Of a stretch of 64,000 nucleotides of DNA, positions 1 to 11,847 are shown piece by piece. The DNA lies in contig JAMYWO010000182.1 in assembly GCA_024220525.1 (NCBI GenBank), positions 1 through 64,000 of the forward strand. The letters run 5' to 3'. Source of the stretch: Cochliopodium minus (lineage: Eukaryota; Discosea; Himatismenida; Cochliopodiidae). Within the stretch, counting starts at the first letter, position 1; every line of letters begins with the position of its first letter. The notes under the pieces were generated by a model, which ran no database searches, had not been told where the DNA came from, and worked only from the letters and a program-made list of their open reading frames with translations. The translations under genes were made by a program, and so were the position numbers.

Positions 1-500
1 TTTAGAAGCAAAATCAATGTTTCTTGTTTTTGTAAACCCTGCTCCATCCCTCTTAGATAACTTGACTTCATTTACAAAAAATTCTCCTTCTAAAATAAAA
101 ACATAAACTCCATTACCTTCTTTTTTTAAAGGATAATTTACTGAATAATCCTTTTCAAAAGAACCAATATGAAACCAAGCATTTTGATGAATCCAAACAC
201 CGTCATCCTCTTTGTTAGGAGATAAGATTTGTTAAAATTCATTTTTGTTATTAATTATTTTGATTTGATCATATCTTGGTTCAACATTCATTATGTTTGG
301 AGTTACACATATTTGAAGAATTTTATTGTGCCTTTACTTTTATTGTGTTCACAGTGAAATACTGCAGTTCCCGCACTCATTACTTGTATTTCTCCTTTTG
401 CTATTACACTTTTGTTTCCTTTTGTATCTTGATGCAAGTTTTCTTTAAAAGGAATCGAAATTATTCCTTGTTTTCATGTGGATGTTTTGGGAATCACTAA
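1..500 (-). pseudogene. pirin-family bicupin, decayed and cut by window edge
   Basis: Read on the minus strand, this stretch spells a recognisable pirin/YhaK-type bicupin. An HPHENKE metal-site motif comes first, then GEIQVMSAGTAVFH, then EPRYDQ, then GVWIHQNAW, then GEFFVNEVKLSKRDGAGF running off the left edge. Pirins are metal-binding cupins with redox or quercetinase-like roles. The reading is broken: an in-frame TAA lies at 232-234, the frame changes near 318, and another stop or shift follows the HPH motif near 467. TAA ends many other genes here, so recoding is not an explanation. The N-terminal third was not found in 500-1,200. I infer a host pseudogene; sequencing error is possible but would need three separate errors. 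Confidence 0.7.
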
Positions 501-1213
501 CTTAAAATAATTTGATAAATGGATGATATTTTCAAGTGAGAATTTAAACTTAAAGATGGAATCTTTTTTTCCCCTTTCTAAATTACCTTTTTCATCATAT
601 TATAATCTCTTTGCACAAAAATTCATTCTTTTGGTTTTATTTTAGTAAAAATAGAAAAGGAGTTAATTTTCTTTAAAAAAATTTACCTTTTAAACCATCT
701 TTTTTTTGATTTTACTCTTTGTATTTGCTTTAAGGAAATCAAATTTCATTTTTTACTATTTTACATTAAAATTTTATCTATCTTTTTTTTATTTTTTCAA
801 GAGATCCTTATCATGAATGTTGATATTGCTGTGGTAGAAAAAATCAGGAGCTCTCATCAAATGGTTTGGGGGATTATTATCTTGTACTTCTGCTTATGAT
901 AATTCTCTCTCCAAGATGATGAAGAAATAAGTTGCATCACATCATACAGTTTGTCCTGAGTTAAGATTTTTTTTTCAATTTTAATATATTTTTAACTGAA
1001 ATATAATTAAAAGAAATAAATTGTGTTGAATCAAATTTTGCAGTTTGAATTTAAAGATTGATTCATTTAATTCTTAAAGAATGAAAGAGAAAATTTTTAC
1101 AGGAACCCCAAAAAATATCCTGAAATAGAACAAAGACATTTGGATATAATTGTAAAGTTAAAAAAAAAAATTAATAAAATAAAATAAATAGAAAATTCTA
1201 TAGAAAAAAAAAA
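501..1213. other. gene-free AT-rich stretch
   Basis: No open frame of useful length is present. A more complex patch at 800-960 could be an eroded exon, perhaps the missing 5' part of the neighbouring pirin pseudogene, but I could not match it to any family. The last 60 bases form the A-rich leader of the next gene. Confidence 0.4.
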
Positions 1214-2816
1214 ATGAATTCAAAATTGATTTTAAATTTATTGATCCTCATCTTATGCATCCATATTTCTTCATCTTGGAGAATGGTGCCAGAAAATCTT
1301 CAAAATACATTCCAGACGGGAAATGTAGTGAATATCCAAAAGAATATAACCGCCAAAAACATCATGCAAGTTGGAGATAGCTTCATTGAAAATTTATCAC
1401 ATCCATCCATCTTATCAAATAATGGAAATATATTTGTCTTTGTAAAGAAAAAAAGTAAAAAATTTGCTGAATTTTGATTATTAAAAACATTTTAAAAGAG
1501 GGAACAACACGGATCATTTGTAGTTGCTGACAAAAATCTCAATAAACTGAGCACAATCACTTTTACATTGCATTTAGGAATTAACCTATATGTGACAGGG
1601 AAAGCATTGTCACAAGACAACAACACTATTTTCATTCTGTATAACTACTACACAAATAACAATATGAATGTAACTACATATCTTGCTAAATGCTCTTTGA
1701 ACGCTATTTTGGTACATTGTTCAAGTAGTTTTGAAATTTCACAAGGAGCAGCATCTACATCTTTAGTAAAAATATTCATAAAATTTGAGAAATTATTCGT
1801 TTTATTTTACATCATTTTTTAAATTAAGTACCTTTTAGTTGACCAAAACAATAATGTCTTTTTCTCTCAAAACTTCGAGCACCATACAACCGTTTATTCC
1901 GTAAGCGGAAAAGACTTGAAATTCAACTGGAAACAAAATTTCAACGTTTCCATTTACAATCAAGCAGCATACCCTCCCAACTTGGCCTTCACCGACAGTG
2001 GAACATTAGTCTATGTTTTCAGCCAAATTGATATTTACACAAACTTTTCTTCTTTACTTCTTTCTCAAATAAACTCTCAAACAGGTACATATTTTTATAT
2101 GTTAATTAAATATTTATTAAATTATTTTTTTAGGACAAACTTTGAGCACTTTAAATATCACCGACAAAGTTTCTTCGAAGCAAGGATTTCACAATGTACA
2201 AAATGTAGTTTCCATCAAAAATAGTATCGCTTATTTTTGCAATTCGAATTACCCGAACTTTTTCCCGTCTACCTGTTTTGGCGTTAACTTGCAAACTAAC
2301 AGTGTTCTCTTTTCTTTACCCATTCAAAGTAACTATTCACAAATATCGGGAATAGATATTGATGGTTACATTTTTTCAGATTTTAGTAAAATTTTATTTA
2401 AATCTTTTTTAAAAAATATTAGGAAACTTGATAATTACATCTTCTTATATTGGTTATTCTAGATCAACACAAAGTGTAAATCCTGCTACACAAAAAATCA
2501 ACTGGTCTTTAGATTTTGGAACTCCCATTGGAGAATTTTTGTCTATTGATGGAAATGGAGTTCTCTTTTTTTGTAATAAATAATTTTCTTCCTTTTTTTT
2601 TTAAGTTTTACTAATTCTTTATTTTTTATTGTAGCTAGCTGTTCTTACCAAAATATTTTTGGGATCAAAAATGGTAACTTTGTAGCTAACATCACTATCC
2701 CAAACATGATGTGCCCTGACTCCTACACCAACCCAATCATCTCTGACGATGGATCCCTTTACATCGCTATACCAGGTGGAAGACATGCTCCAGGATACAT
2801 TGTCAGATTTGATTAA
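1214..2816 (+). CDS. secreted beta-propeller-like protein
   Basis: The protein starts with a clear signal peptide (MNSKLILNLLILILCIHISSS). About five exons then keep one frame through short introns; the first intron is 1,442-1,498, and others fall near 1,767-1,833, 2,084-2,133, 2,365-2,422 and 2,572-2,635. The mature chain has many N-glycosylation sequons and repeated blade-like segments such as SQISGIDIDG and ISDDGSLYIAIPGG, which resemble PQQ-like or outer-surface propeller blades. It ends GYIVRFD then TAA at 2,814. There is no membrane anchor. The fold is inferred from the repeat pattern only; no catalytic motif is visible. A secreted or lysosomal role is likely. Confidence 0.6.
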
Positions 2817-2935
2817 ACTTTAAACTTTATTCAATAACAATTAAAGAATTGAAAAAACAATTAGAAAATTGAAATTTTATTTTAAATAATAAAAAAAATT
2901 AAAAAAAAAATTGTAATCAATTAATTACCAAGAGA

Positions 2936-3571
2936 ATGTCCACATCTGAAGATGAATTTCAAGTGGAAAAAGTATCATTGAAAAGACCAGGCTCCCCAAA
3001 GAAAAAATCACCCGCCAAAACACCCACTAAAAAACCAAAAACAAAAACAACAGGACAAAAACAATTGCCTAGTTCACCAAAGAAACCAAAGAAAAGAGCA
3101 AAGCCTGGAGTTAAAGCATTGAGAGAAATTAAAATGTTACAAAGATCTTATGATTTATTGATTCCTAGGCTCCCATTTGCTCGTGTGGTTAAACAATTGG
3201 GTGAACAATATTCAAGCAAAAGTTTTAGATGGCAAGCAGAGGCAATTAATGCATTACAAGAAGCTGCAGAAGCATATTTGGTTAATATATTCAATATCCA
3301 TTCTTTGTGCAAAACATATATAATTCAAAATATGAGTGTATTTTCAAATTATATATAAATCAATTTATCAAAAATTATTCCCAAAAACCAATTTGCAAGA
3401 TACACCATCATATTCATTCTATATCTATAATTTTCTAATATCATCCTATAAAAGGTACATTTATTTGAAGATACCAATTTATGTTGTATACATGGTAAAA
3501 GAGTCACTATCATGACAAAGGATATCATGTTGGCGAGAAGAATTAGAGGACCTATTGAAGCGATGTTTTGA
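2936..3571 (+). CDS. centromeric histone H3 variant (CENP-A/CenH3-like)
   Basis: Exons 2,936-3,280 and 3,455-3,571 give about 153 residues. The histone fold is clear: [14 protein letters not shown] (alpha-N), [12 protein letters not shown] (alpha-1), [11 protein letters not shown] (alpha-2), HLFEDTNLC, then [11 protein letters not shown]. Several features separate it from canonical H3. The tail is lysine/proline-rich and lacks the ARTKQTARKS start. Loop 1 ([15 protein letters not shown]) is one residue longer than in H3. The tryptophan in FRWQA and the LVHLFED wording match CENP-A. CenH3 replaces H3 in centromeric nucleosomes and directs kinetochore assembly. The intron falls just before the HLFED block. 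Confidence in a variant H3 is very high; the centromeric role is inferred from these hallmarks. Confidence 0.88.
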
Positions 3572-4107
3572 TATATGTTGAATAATTTGAAAAATTCACA
3601 TCAACAAAAAAAAAACTATTATCTCAAAAATTTGGAATTCAACAATTCAAATTAAGACATTTTGGAATGTATTATACTCAATTAAACTAAATAAAATTAA
3701 AATTTATTTCATTTTTATCAAACTCTAATTCAAATCTGATATTATAATGACGTAATTGAAAATTTAGATGATTTTATCAACCATTATTGAAATTTATTGT
3801 CATCCTCCTTTATAATTTTTGATCAATTCAACAAATTTTCAATCCATTTATTGGAATATATGATATCAGTTCATTATATTCAATTAGAGTTTATATATTT
3901 GGGAAATATCTTGGATTATTTTGAAGATGGGTTTGGAGTTTTAAATAATATATGATCTCTTTTAGTTTTTTATATTTTTCTCAAATTCGAATTAAAATTT
4001 ATTATGCATCTTACTCTATTGGTAAGAAAAAAAAAACTTTTTTTTTTATATATTTTAATTAATCAAATATAAAATATTCATAATAAAATATTATATAAAT
4101 AAAAAAA
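3572..4107. other. AT-rich intergenic stretch
   Basis: This separates the CenH3 gene from ubiquitin-S27a. I see only AT-rich sequence, with no open frame, repeat unit or structured RNA. Confidence 0.5.
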
Positions 4108-4725
4108 ATGCAAATTTTTGTAAAGACTTTGACGGGTAAAAAAAAATATTTATTACCATTTATTTCTATAAATTTATTATCCATTTAATTCAAAACCTAT
4201 CCATATAATAAATATATTCCTTTGATACATAAAAAAACTCTTTTTTTTTTATCAATATATAAATTCTTTTGAAAATATTCAGGTAAGACCATTACCCTTG
4301 AAGTGGAAGGATCTGATTCCATTCAAAATGTCAAGCAAAAGATCCAAGATAAAGAGGGTATTCCACCAGATCAACAAAGATTAATTTTTGCAGGAAAACA
4401 ATTAGAAGATAACAGAACTCTTGCTGATTATAACATCCAAAAAGAATCTACTCTCCATTTGGTATTGAGATTGAGAGGTGGTAAACAAAAAAAGAGAAAA
4501 AAAAAAGATTACAAAACCCCAAAGAAGCTCAAAAAGAAAAGAAAAAAAAAAAAATTTGCAATCCTTGACCACTATAAAATTGAAAAGGATGGATCAGTTA
4601 AAAGAGTAAAAAGACAATGTCCATCTGAAGATTGTGGTGCAGGAGTTTACATGGCTGCTCATAAAGATCGTCAATATTGTGGAAAGTGTGGTCTTACATT
4701 TAGATTTAAAACCAATGAAAATTAA
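4108..4725 (+). CDS. ubiquitin-ribosomal protein eS31 (S27a) fusion
   Basis: A tiny first exon (4,108-4,135) encodes the start MQIFVKTLT. The second exon starts at 4,283, completes GKTITLEV and runs to the stop. The ubiquitin part is near-canonical ([20 protein letters not shown], ending LRLRGG). It is followed by a lysine-rich linker and the S27a zinc domain with four cysteines (CPSEDC ... CGKC). Proteases release free ubiquitin and the 40S protein after LRGG. The fusion is the standard eukaryotic arrangement and length. The intron very early in the ubiquitin sequence is the only notable point. All expected zinc cysteines are present. Confidence 0.97.
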
Positions 4726-5263
4726 ATCCATTTATTAAATTATATAAATTATACGTATTATAATTAATTTTTCTAATTTGTTATCCAAAAAATATTTGAA
4801 ATTCCCAATCATCCAATAAATGATTTAAAAATGTAAGATAAAATAAACAAAATCTCAAACTTGCAGTAGTATCTTGATCTTTATTAACGAATTTCATCCC
4901 ATTTGACTTATATTATCAAAATTTTTTTTTATTGAAGAAAATTTGAAATATTCTATTTGATAATTGAATATTATCGATAATAAAGGTATCCACATTGACA
5001 TTATTGATTTAAAGTTCACCAAAGAATCTTTTATTCACCACATGTTGAGTGAATTTGTCAAATTTGCTCATCAAGATAGGTTTTTTTAAAGATTTCTTTT
5101 GGAAATTTAAAATAAAAATAATTATTTTAAAAAAAAAAAGCTTTCTTCTGATCACAAGAGTTTACTACTAAACTAATTAGAAGAGGCAAGAATAAATTAT
5201 ATATTAGTCTCTATTTATAATGCCAACTTTTCTTTATTATTTTTGGTAAAAAACATTAAAAGG
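4726..5263. other. intergenic stretch with a possible exon relic
   Basis: Mostly AT-rich. Around 4,985-5,080 a short plus-strand frame reads IHIDIIDLKFTKESF and continues to KFAHQD, which looks protein-like. It has no start, no supported splice partners and no family I recognise, so I leave it as a possible exon relic. Confidence 0.25.
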
Positions 5264-6471
5264 ATGGGGAATGAGAACTCAAAATTAAATCTGGATTTCA
5301 TTCTTTATGACATTCTCATCAATCGAAGGGGTCTGAGAATATTCCTCCAACAAATGAGAGAAGAAAGTATGAATTTTGGGGAAGATATCGACATAATGCA
5401 AACCATTGTGTTTGAAATTGAAGAGGAAAGAGAAATAAATAAGAGAGAAATCATAGAGAGGAAAAGTTCAATATTTTGGAGCAATAAACCTTTAATAATG
5501 ATGATGAATTGGAATAATATGTATTCTCCTCTTTTGGGTAAATTTGAATATATTAAAAGATATTTTTTTTCATTTGATCTTTTCATCTTTTTTTGTTACA
5601 ATTTAGGAATGATCTTTAAAAAATGTGATTATCTTGATTTTCAATCTTTAGTGAGGGTTTGTCGACAATGGAGAAAAGTAGCTTACAATGAAATTCGTTC
5701 TTTCATTCAATCAGTTAAAAATAAAAAATACATTGTCAGCCGAGCAAAATACCTCCAAATTTCAGGTCCCTATTCCTATCGAACGATAAAGGAAATCAAA
5801 AATGATTACTTTTCGGAAATGTTAAAAGAAACGACTGACCATCAAAGTTTTGAACGTAACCTCCATCAACTCCAGTCTGTTTATGAATTGAGAGGTAATT
5901 TTTTTTTAATAAATTTAAAAGTTTTGTTTTTTATTAAAAAAACAAATTCCTTTTTTTTAAATGATAATTTAGAAGAGAATTTGGCTTACATTATCAGTTG
6001 TATAGTGAAAAAAATTGAACGAGCACATTTTAATGGAGTTTCACTTGGAATTGTTAGACTAGAAGATATCAAGATTAGTTATGATGGCATTGTTTCTCTT
6101 ATCTATTCTGGTGCAGTTCATACACAATATAAACAAGTTTGTGATCAAGATTATATTGAATTATTTAATAAGTTATCCATTAGTTTTCAATTCACAAATT
6201 TAAAAAATTTGTCAAGAGATTTAAGCAATAAAATATTAGGTATCAATAAGATTCGTAGACATAGATTTTTTTCTATTAGGTCAACTTCAAAACAAATTTC
6301 TGAGATTGTGAAAAAATGGTAAAATCTTATAACCAAATTAATTTTATTTTATTTTTAATTTAATTTTTTAGTTATCAAGAATTTTGGAAACCGAAACCAA
6401 CTTACTACAGTGGAGGAGGAGGAGGCGGTGATGGAGGAGGAGGAGGTGATGGGGGTGATGGAGGTGGATAA
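5264..6471 (+). CDS. F-box protein with degenerate kinase-like C-terminal part
   Basis: I chose ATG 5,264 because it gives MGNENSKL, a good N-myristoylation signal; an upstream in-frame ATG at 5,243 would hide it. Residues about 5-60 (LDFILYDILINRRGLRIFL...) resemble the first helices of an RGS domain. An intron near 5,536-5,606 joins an F-box-like segment (KCDYLDFQSLVRVCRQWRKVA). Later, HFNGVSLGIVRLEDIKISYDG resembles a kinase catalytic-loop region without the HRD and DFG residues. The last exon adds a Gly/Asp-rich tail ending at TAA 6,469. F-box proteins recruit substrates to SCF ubiquitin ligases. The RGS and pseudokinase readings are tentative. Confidence 0.6.
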
Positions 6472-6541
6472 AAAGAACCAAAAAAAAACTTCAATATTTT
6501 TCTATTAAATAAAAATTAATTAAAAAATAAAAAAAAAAATA

Positions 6542-7309
6542 AAGTTAATTTTATTTTTTATTTTAACGTTCAATTCAATATTGCTTTCTCAATCACCTCC
6601 AAATCTTTCCAATGATTTCATTGCTCAAATTCAAATCACCTCAAGAATAAATGAATCGACCATAACTGTCTCTGAACAAAGATATGAGGATTTCACTAAT
6701 GGAAAAAGAAAACTCATCAAATACATAGGACAAAATTTAACCGAAGATTTGCAGCTCTATCCAAATGTAAAAGATATTAAAAAAAAAAAGAATATTTGTT
6801 CTTAAATTTCTTTACTTATATTCACCAAAATTAATAATCATTGCAATTATAAGAAAATTGAATATCTAATCTACAATAACAATGATTGCTACAACGGTAT
6901 TTTCTTTTGAGAATCAAATTTATTACATAAAATTTACTTTGGGTTTAATTCCAATTATCGATCAATTTTTTCATTATTTAATTTTAAAATCTATCATTTT
7001 TTTTGAAAAACGAAATAAATTACATTATTTTTAGTTTCTTTGAATGGATTGATGACTCCATATTGGTCTTGGGTTCCATCAACAAAGTATAATGGAACAT
7101 GTGACTACAATGCGATGACAGGTACCAAATACTCAATCGAAGACAACGATAAAGTTATCACCCTCTGCGTTTCTTCAAAGAACCTTCTCCCTCTCTATTT
7201 TAGTTTCATAAACTTATCATTAAATTCAAGCAACTTTTATTATTTCATGCATTATCAACCGGGTCAAGTTCCTCTTCCTTACTTTAACGTTCCTTCTCTT
7301 TGTAATTAA
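6542..7309 (+). CDS. small secreted protein, start codon unclear
   Basis: A hydrophobic leader (LILFFILTFNSILLSQS) at about 6,545-6,590 reads straight into the first exon and looks like a signal peptide. No ATG lies in frame before it: the codon at the expected position reads ATA (6,539-6,541). Further exons at about 6,858-6,897 and 7,035-7,309 add cysteine-containing sequence and end FNVPSLCN. No family is recognised. Either the start was lost by mutation, a base in the preceding poly-A tract is wrong, or a tiny upstream exon supplies the ATG. Small secreted cysteine proteins are common in this window. Confidence 0.5.
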
Positions 7310-7395
7310 TTAAAATTAAAAATGAGGAGTTTCTTTAAAAAAATTTTTTTTTTTTTTTTTTAAAATTAAATACAATTTTAATTAATAAAAACCAG

Positions 7396-8358
7396 TCAAA
7401 CAATAAATATTTTTTTGACTTCTTTCACTTTTGTTTTACAAAAAGGGCAACTATTGTTCAAGAAACACTTTGAACATTTCAAGCAACATCCCACATGAGC
7501 ACAAGGAAGCAAAATAGAGTTGCAATCACCCCCAAAGCATATTTTGCATTCTTTATTTATAAAATTGTTCAAATTATTGTTATTATCCAAAAAAGATTCC
7601 AAATTATCTCCAATTTTAATTTGTTCTTCTTTAACTTCTTTAAGTTTTTCTTTTAAAATGTTTTTTAATACATTTGTTTTGTTTGTTTGAGTTATTATTT
7701 GGTTTTTTTGGATGAGCAGTTGTTGGTGCATCTCGTTGATTTGATCATTCTGGTTTTTAATTTTGTTCTCCTGTGCTTTTATTTGTTGTTCACTTTGTAT
7801 GATCCTGGATCTAAGATACTCCAATGTCTGATTCTGAAGTTTTATCTCCTCATCTTTTTGTTGTTTCGTCTTATCAAAATCACTGCAAAAATTTTTTTAT
7901 TTTATAATTTATAATTAATAATTTTTAAATTATTAATTATTTATTAATTATTTTATTAATTTATATTTTTTGACGAAATTAATTTTTTTTCACCTCAACA
8001 TGTTTTGAATAGTAATTTTCTCCTTCTTCATCTTCCTCTCCAAATCATAACATCTGGTATCTTTTGCTCTGCACATCTGCATTAAATCCTCCTTCTCCCT
8101 CATCAATCTCTCAATCTTGACCTCGCATTCCCATAAGATTTTTTCTTCTCTGAATTGATTCTGTGATTTTAAATTCTCCTCTCTCTTTTTGAAATCATGA
8201 ATCACCTTTTCCTCCATCTGCTTGTACTCCAACATCATCATCTCCAGCTTTTTGTTGTGGTCTTTTTGATCGATATAATCTTTGTATTTTTTATAGGGCA
8301 TGAAGATGCAGCCCAGTATCGATTTGTTTTGGAGGCTTTCTTCGTCAAAATCAATCAT
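7396..8358 (-). CDS. coiled-coil protein with C-terminal C3HC4 RING finger
   Basis: Two exons: 8,358 to about 7,994, and about 7,883 to 7,396. The first two thirds are charged, Gln/Lys/Glu-rich heptad sequence typical of a long coiled coil. The C-terminal 50 residues form a RING finger: CKICFGGDC, LLPCAHVGCC, LKCSKCFLNN, CPFCKTKV. Spacing fits the C3HC4 class found at the C-termini of IAP/Mind-bomb-type ubiquitin ligases, which act as E3 enzymes and often dimerise through the coil. All eight zinc ligands are present. It is convergent with the secreted gene at 6.5-7.3 kb. Substrate cannot be inferred. Confidence 0.82.
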
Positions 8359-8376
8359 TTTTTTTATTATTTTTTC

Positions 8377-8729
8377 TTTTGAAGGAAATTTCGTTAAAAA
8401 ATCATTTTCATCACTATCCTTTGGATTTATTTCTTTTTGATCTCAAGGAATTAGATTTTATTCTTGAAATCTGTCAGTTTTTTATCAAAATTTACCAAAC
8501 AGGTCGTCTTGTACAAATTTAAACATAAAATCACCAAAAAAAAATCTTTTAGGATTACCCTGAAAAAATATGGTTGAATCATCCCTCATTTGATCAAAAA
8601 ATGATTTCAAACAATTTTATTTTTATTTTTAATTTTTTTATAATTTAAAATATAAAATTAAAGAAACGTGTTCTAAGATTGAAAAAAAAAAAATCATTCA
8701 AATCAAGAGTTAAAAAAGAGGTAAATAAA
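8377..8729. other. intergenic stretch
   Basis: Lies between the RING gene start and the 3' end of the large membrane-protein gene. No open frame or repeat was seen. Confidence 0.5.
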
Positions 8730-11571
8730 TCAGTTCTTTTTTAATTTGGGTTTAGGATTAGTATTAAAAACAATAGGAGGAGATCTCCTGCTGATCATTA
8801 TAAAAAACAAAAACAAAACGCCAGGAACAACCAAAAGCAATAACAAATAATTTGAAGAATCTCCATTATCAAAATTAAAAGGAGAGGAGCTTTTTTTATA
8901 CGAGGAACTTTCAAAAGAATCTTCCTCTACATTACGATCATTTTTCTTGTGGATGTTGGGTGTATCTGTGAAATCAATGAAACGAGCATCTATTGGACGT
9001 TCAACGAGCCCACCTGGCACGTTGTTGGATGGGAAAGAAGTTTCAAAGTAGATTCGGTTTCCAACAAAGTATTTACTGGGTATTTTGGAAAAGTCCAAAC
9101 TGAATTCAATCGGATCAAATCCTATTAAATTAAGATTAAATTAAAATATTAAAATTTTATTTTATTTAAATTTTTTTTTAATTTTTATTTTTATTTTTTT
9201 TAATTTTTCATTTTACCTATTATTTGATTTTTGGTTAGGTTTTGAGAATTGGTTGCGTTCTGTTCAGCGAACCACACAAAGTCATATATTTTTTGTTGGA
9301 TGTTCCAGTTACGATAAGGACTTTGTGAAGATATCGCAAACTTTGTGTTTCCCATTCTCACAAAGTACTTTCAAAAAAAAAATTGAAAATTAGAAGTTAA
9401 AAATTTAAATTGGATTTTTTTAAAAATATAATACTAAAATAGAAAATTAAAAATTAAAATAACAACATTTTAAACCAAAATCTGAATAATTTAAAAATTT
9501 AGAAATTAAAATTAAAATTTAGAAATTAAAATTAAAATTTAGAAATCAAAATTAAAATTAAAATTAAAATTAAAATTAAAATTAAAATTAAAATTAAAAT
9601 TAAAATTCAAATTAAAATTCAAATTAAAATTAAAATTAAAAAATTTTAAACTTAAAAAATTAAAAGTAAAAATATTAAAATTGAATGTTAAAATAAAAAG
9701 TGAAATTTTTACAGTAAAACCATCATTGGTTGGATAATTATCTACATCAATACCTGTCATGTTTGAAAAGGTACAGTTGATTCGGTAGTAAAACTGCATA
9801 CTCTCTTTTTTGTCGGCGATGAAGCAGGGAGGGTCGCTGAAGAGGACGGTTGGTTTGCAGTTGGGTTGGGGAGATGTGAGGGTGAGGGAGCATTTTATTT
9901 CTCTGCTGTCACAGTTCGGTGATTTGAAATCCAATGGGCATTTACAATAATTTTTGGTGTTCTTGTTTAAAAAATGAAAAAAACAATATAAATACAAAAA
10001 AACAAAATTTGTTAATGAAAAAAATAAAATATTTCAAAAAAACAAAATTTGTTAATGAAAAAAATAAAATATCAAAAAACGACCCTTGTTGAAAACTTTT
10101 AATAATTAGCGATTTAAAAAAGATTAGGTATTTTCGAACAGTTTAAGATGAAATAAAATAATATTTTACAAATAAATTTTAAATTAAAACTCTATAAAAA
10201 TTATATTAAAATTAAAATTTAAAAATAAATTCTAAAAAAATTTTGTTTACAGGAACGCTGCAAGCATCGATGCAGGGATAACGAGTATATGTACAAAAAG
10301 TAGAGTTTAAACAAGAAGAAAACCAATAAGTACAAGACCCAGCAGGAGGACATGTCGATTTGATAACGTTACATTGAGTGAGGGAGGGATTGTAGACATA
10401 AGGAGTGCTGTTTACCACTTGTCCTCCGCATTGGAGATTGGAGGAGACGCAGTATTTTTGTTTATTGGCTGTTGGGATGAATGTGAAAACATACTTGTCA
10501 TTTGTAGATCCACAAAGCCTTTTAAAATATTTGAAATTTATTTTTAAAAATTTTGGATTTTTTTTTTTTAAAAAAAAATTTCAAACAATTTTTTAAATTG
10601 TTGATTAAATCATTCATTTTTTTTAATTTAAAAAAACATTTTGTATGTTAAATTGTTTTAACAAAAACTATTTTTTTTTTTGATTCAACCATTATTTAAT
10701 ATTTTATTTTATTTTATTTTATTTTAGTGGATCATTTATTCAATTATTATTTCGGAAAATTTTTTACATAGAGTTGATGTGGCATTCACTTTGAAAGTTA
10801 TTCGGAATTTGATTGATGGGGGTATCTTGACCATTGCAAGAAACCTCTTTCAACTCACAATTAGTGTCCGAAGTAGATGTGTAAAAAGTAGTGTTTCCTA
10901 TGAAAATTTTTTATTTTTATTTTTATTTATTTTTAAATTTTTTTTTATACCTCCAAAATCTCCGCTGCACATCACTTTTTGTATATTACAATTCCTATAA
11001 TCTCCATTGTATGAGTTTGTATTATTTATATTCCATTGCACTACAGAGTTCCCTTGTTTGCAAAGCATCTATGTAAATTAAATTTCAATTCAGTGAATAA
11101 AATAAAATTAAATTTTTTTTACCAATGCAGGAACACATTCTTTCTTTGTACATACATACTATATTTGGTAATATAAGGTTTATTAGAATGAATTTTCATT
11201 TGTTAACAAATTATTTTTCCCAATAAATAAAAAGGTAAAAATAATAAAGGAGATGTTACTTCATATGGTTCATTTATTCCAACATTATTACATACTCCAT
11301 CTTTTCTTGCATGATTTTCATTTACATCTTCTTCTATATCAGGTGTATATCTATATTCGTAGCTATTTGGTGGCATTGCCATTCTATCTGTTCTAGTTGT
11401 GGATGATGCCAATCTATCTAGCATCTTGTTGAAGGAATTCCTCATTATGTTCAATGATTTCATCAACTCTTCTTTTGATGGGATCTTCATCTCAAATGCA
11501 TTCGTATATACAATGAATATCTGCAGAAATAGCAAGATCAGAATGATATATTTGTTTTTTGAGAAATACAT
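8730..11571 (-). CDS. type I single-pass membrane protein, cysteine-rich with EGF-like segment
   Basis: At least eight exons read continuously on the minus strand. The start (MYFSKNKYIILILLFLQIFIVYTNA) is a signal peptide. The ectodomain is rich in Cys and N-glycosylation sites and includes an EGF-like stretch (YCKCPLDFKSPNC) near 9,940. A later exon contains NTKFAISSQSPYRNWN. The last exon has a stalk, a membrane segment (YLLLLLVVPGVLFLFFIMI) and a short basic tail ending KLKKN. The design resembles dictyostelid EGF/TIG adhesion and signalling receptors, but no specific family could be named. Exon order is supported by clean GT-AG borders in every junction examined. Confidence 0.7.
9490..9650. 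repeat. AATTAA-type hexamer microsatellite in an intron
   Basis: More than fifteen near-perfect ATTAAA/AATTAA units fill an intron of the membrane-protein gene. It is a simple low-complexity expansion with no coding role. Confidence 0.85.
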
Positions 11572-11847
11572 TAATTTTTGAGCAGTATCTTTTCCAATAT
11601 TTTATTTATTTTTGAATTATCAGATATGATTTCACTCGAAATCATAATTTTGTTCAAAAAAGAACTTTTTAGGAAACTATTATTTCAAAGAATTCCAAAA
11701 TTTTGAAAAATATACACTTGATTGTAATTTTTCAAATTTACAATCAAAAAATATTACAATCCCAATTAAAGATTTTGAAAATTTTCTTGTAATTATGTTG
11801 CAAATTTTAAACAAAGAAAATTATGTTGCAAATTTGAAAAAAAAAAA

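Noticed and set aside
1-500. TAA read as glutamine, which would open the pirin frame.
   Set aside because: Many well-supported genes here end in TAA at the right family length, and the pirin reading also needs frame changes.
9490-9650. CRISPR-like or satellite array.
   Set aside because: The units are a six-base microsatellite without spacers, inside an intron. The same holds for the arrays at 15,013, 48,975 and 57,900.
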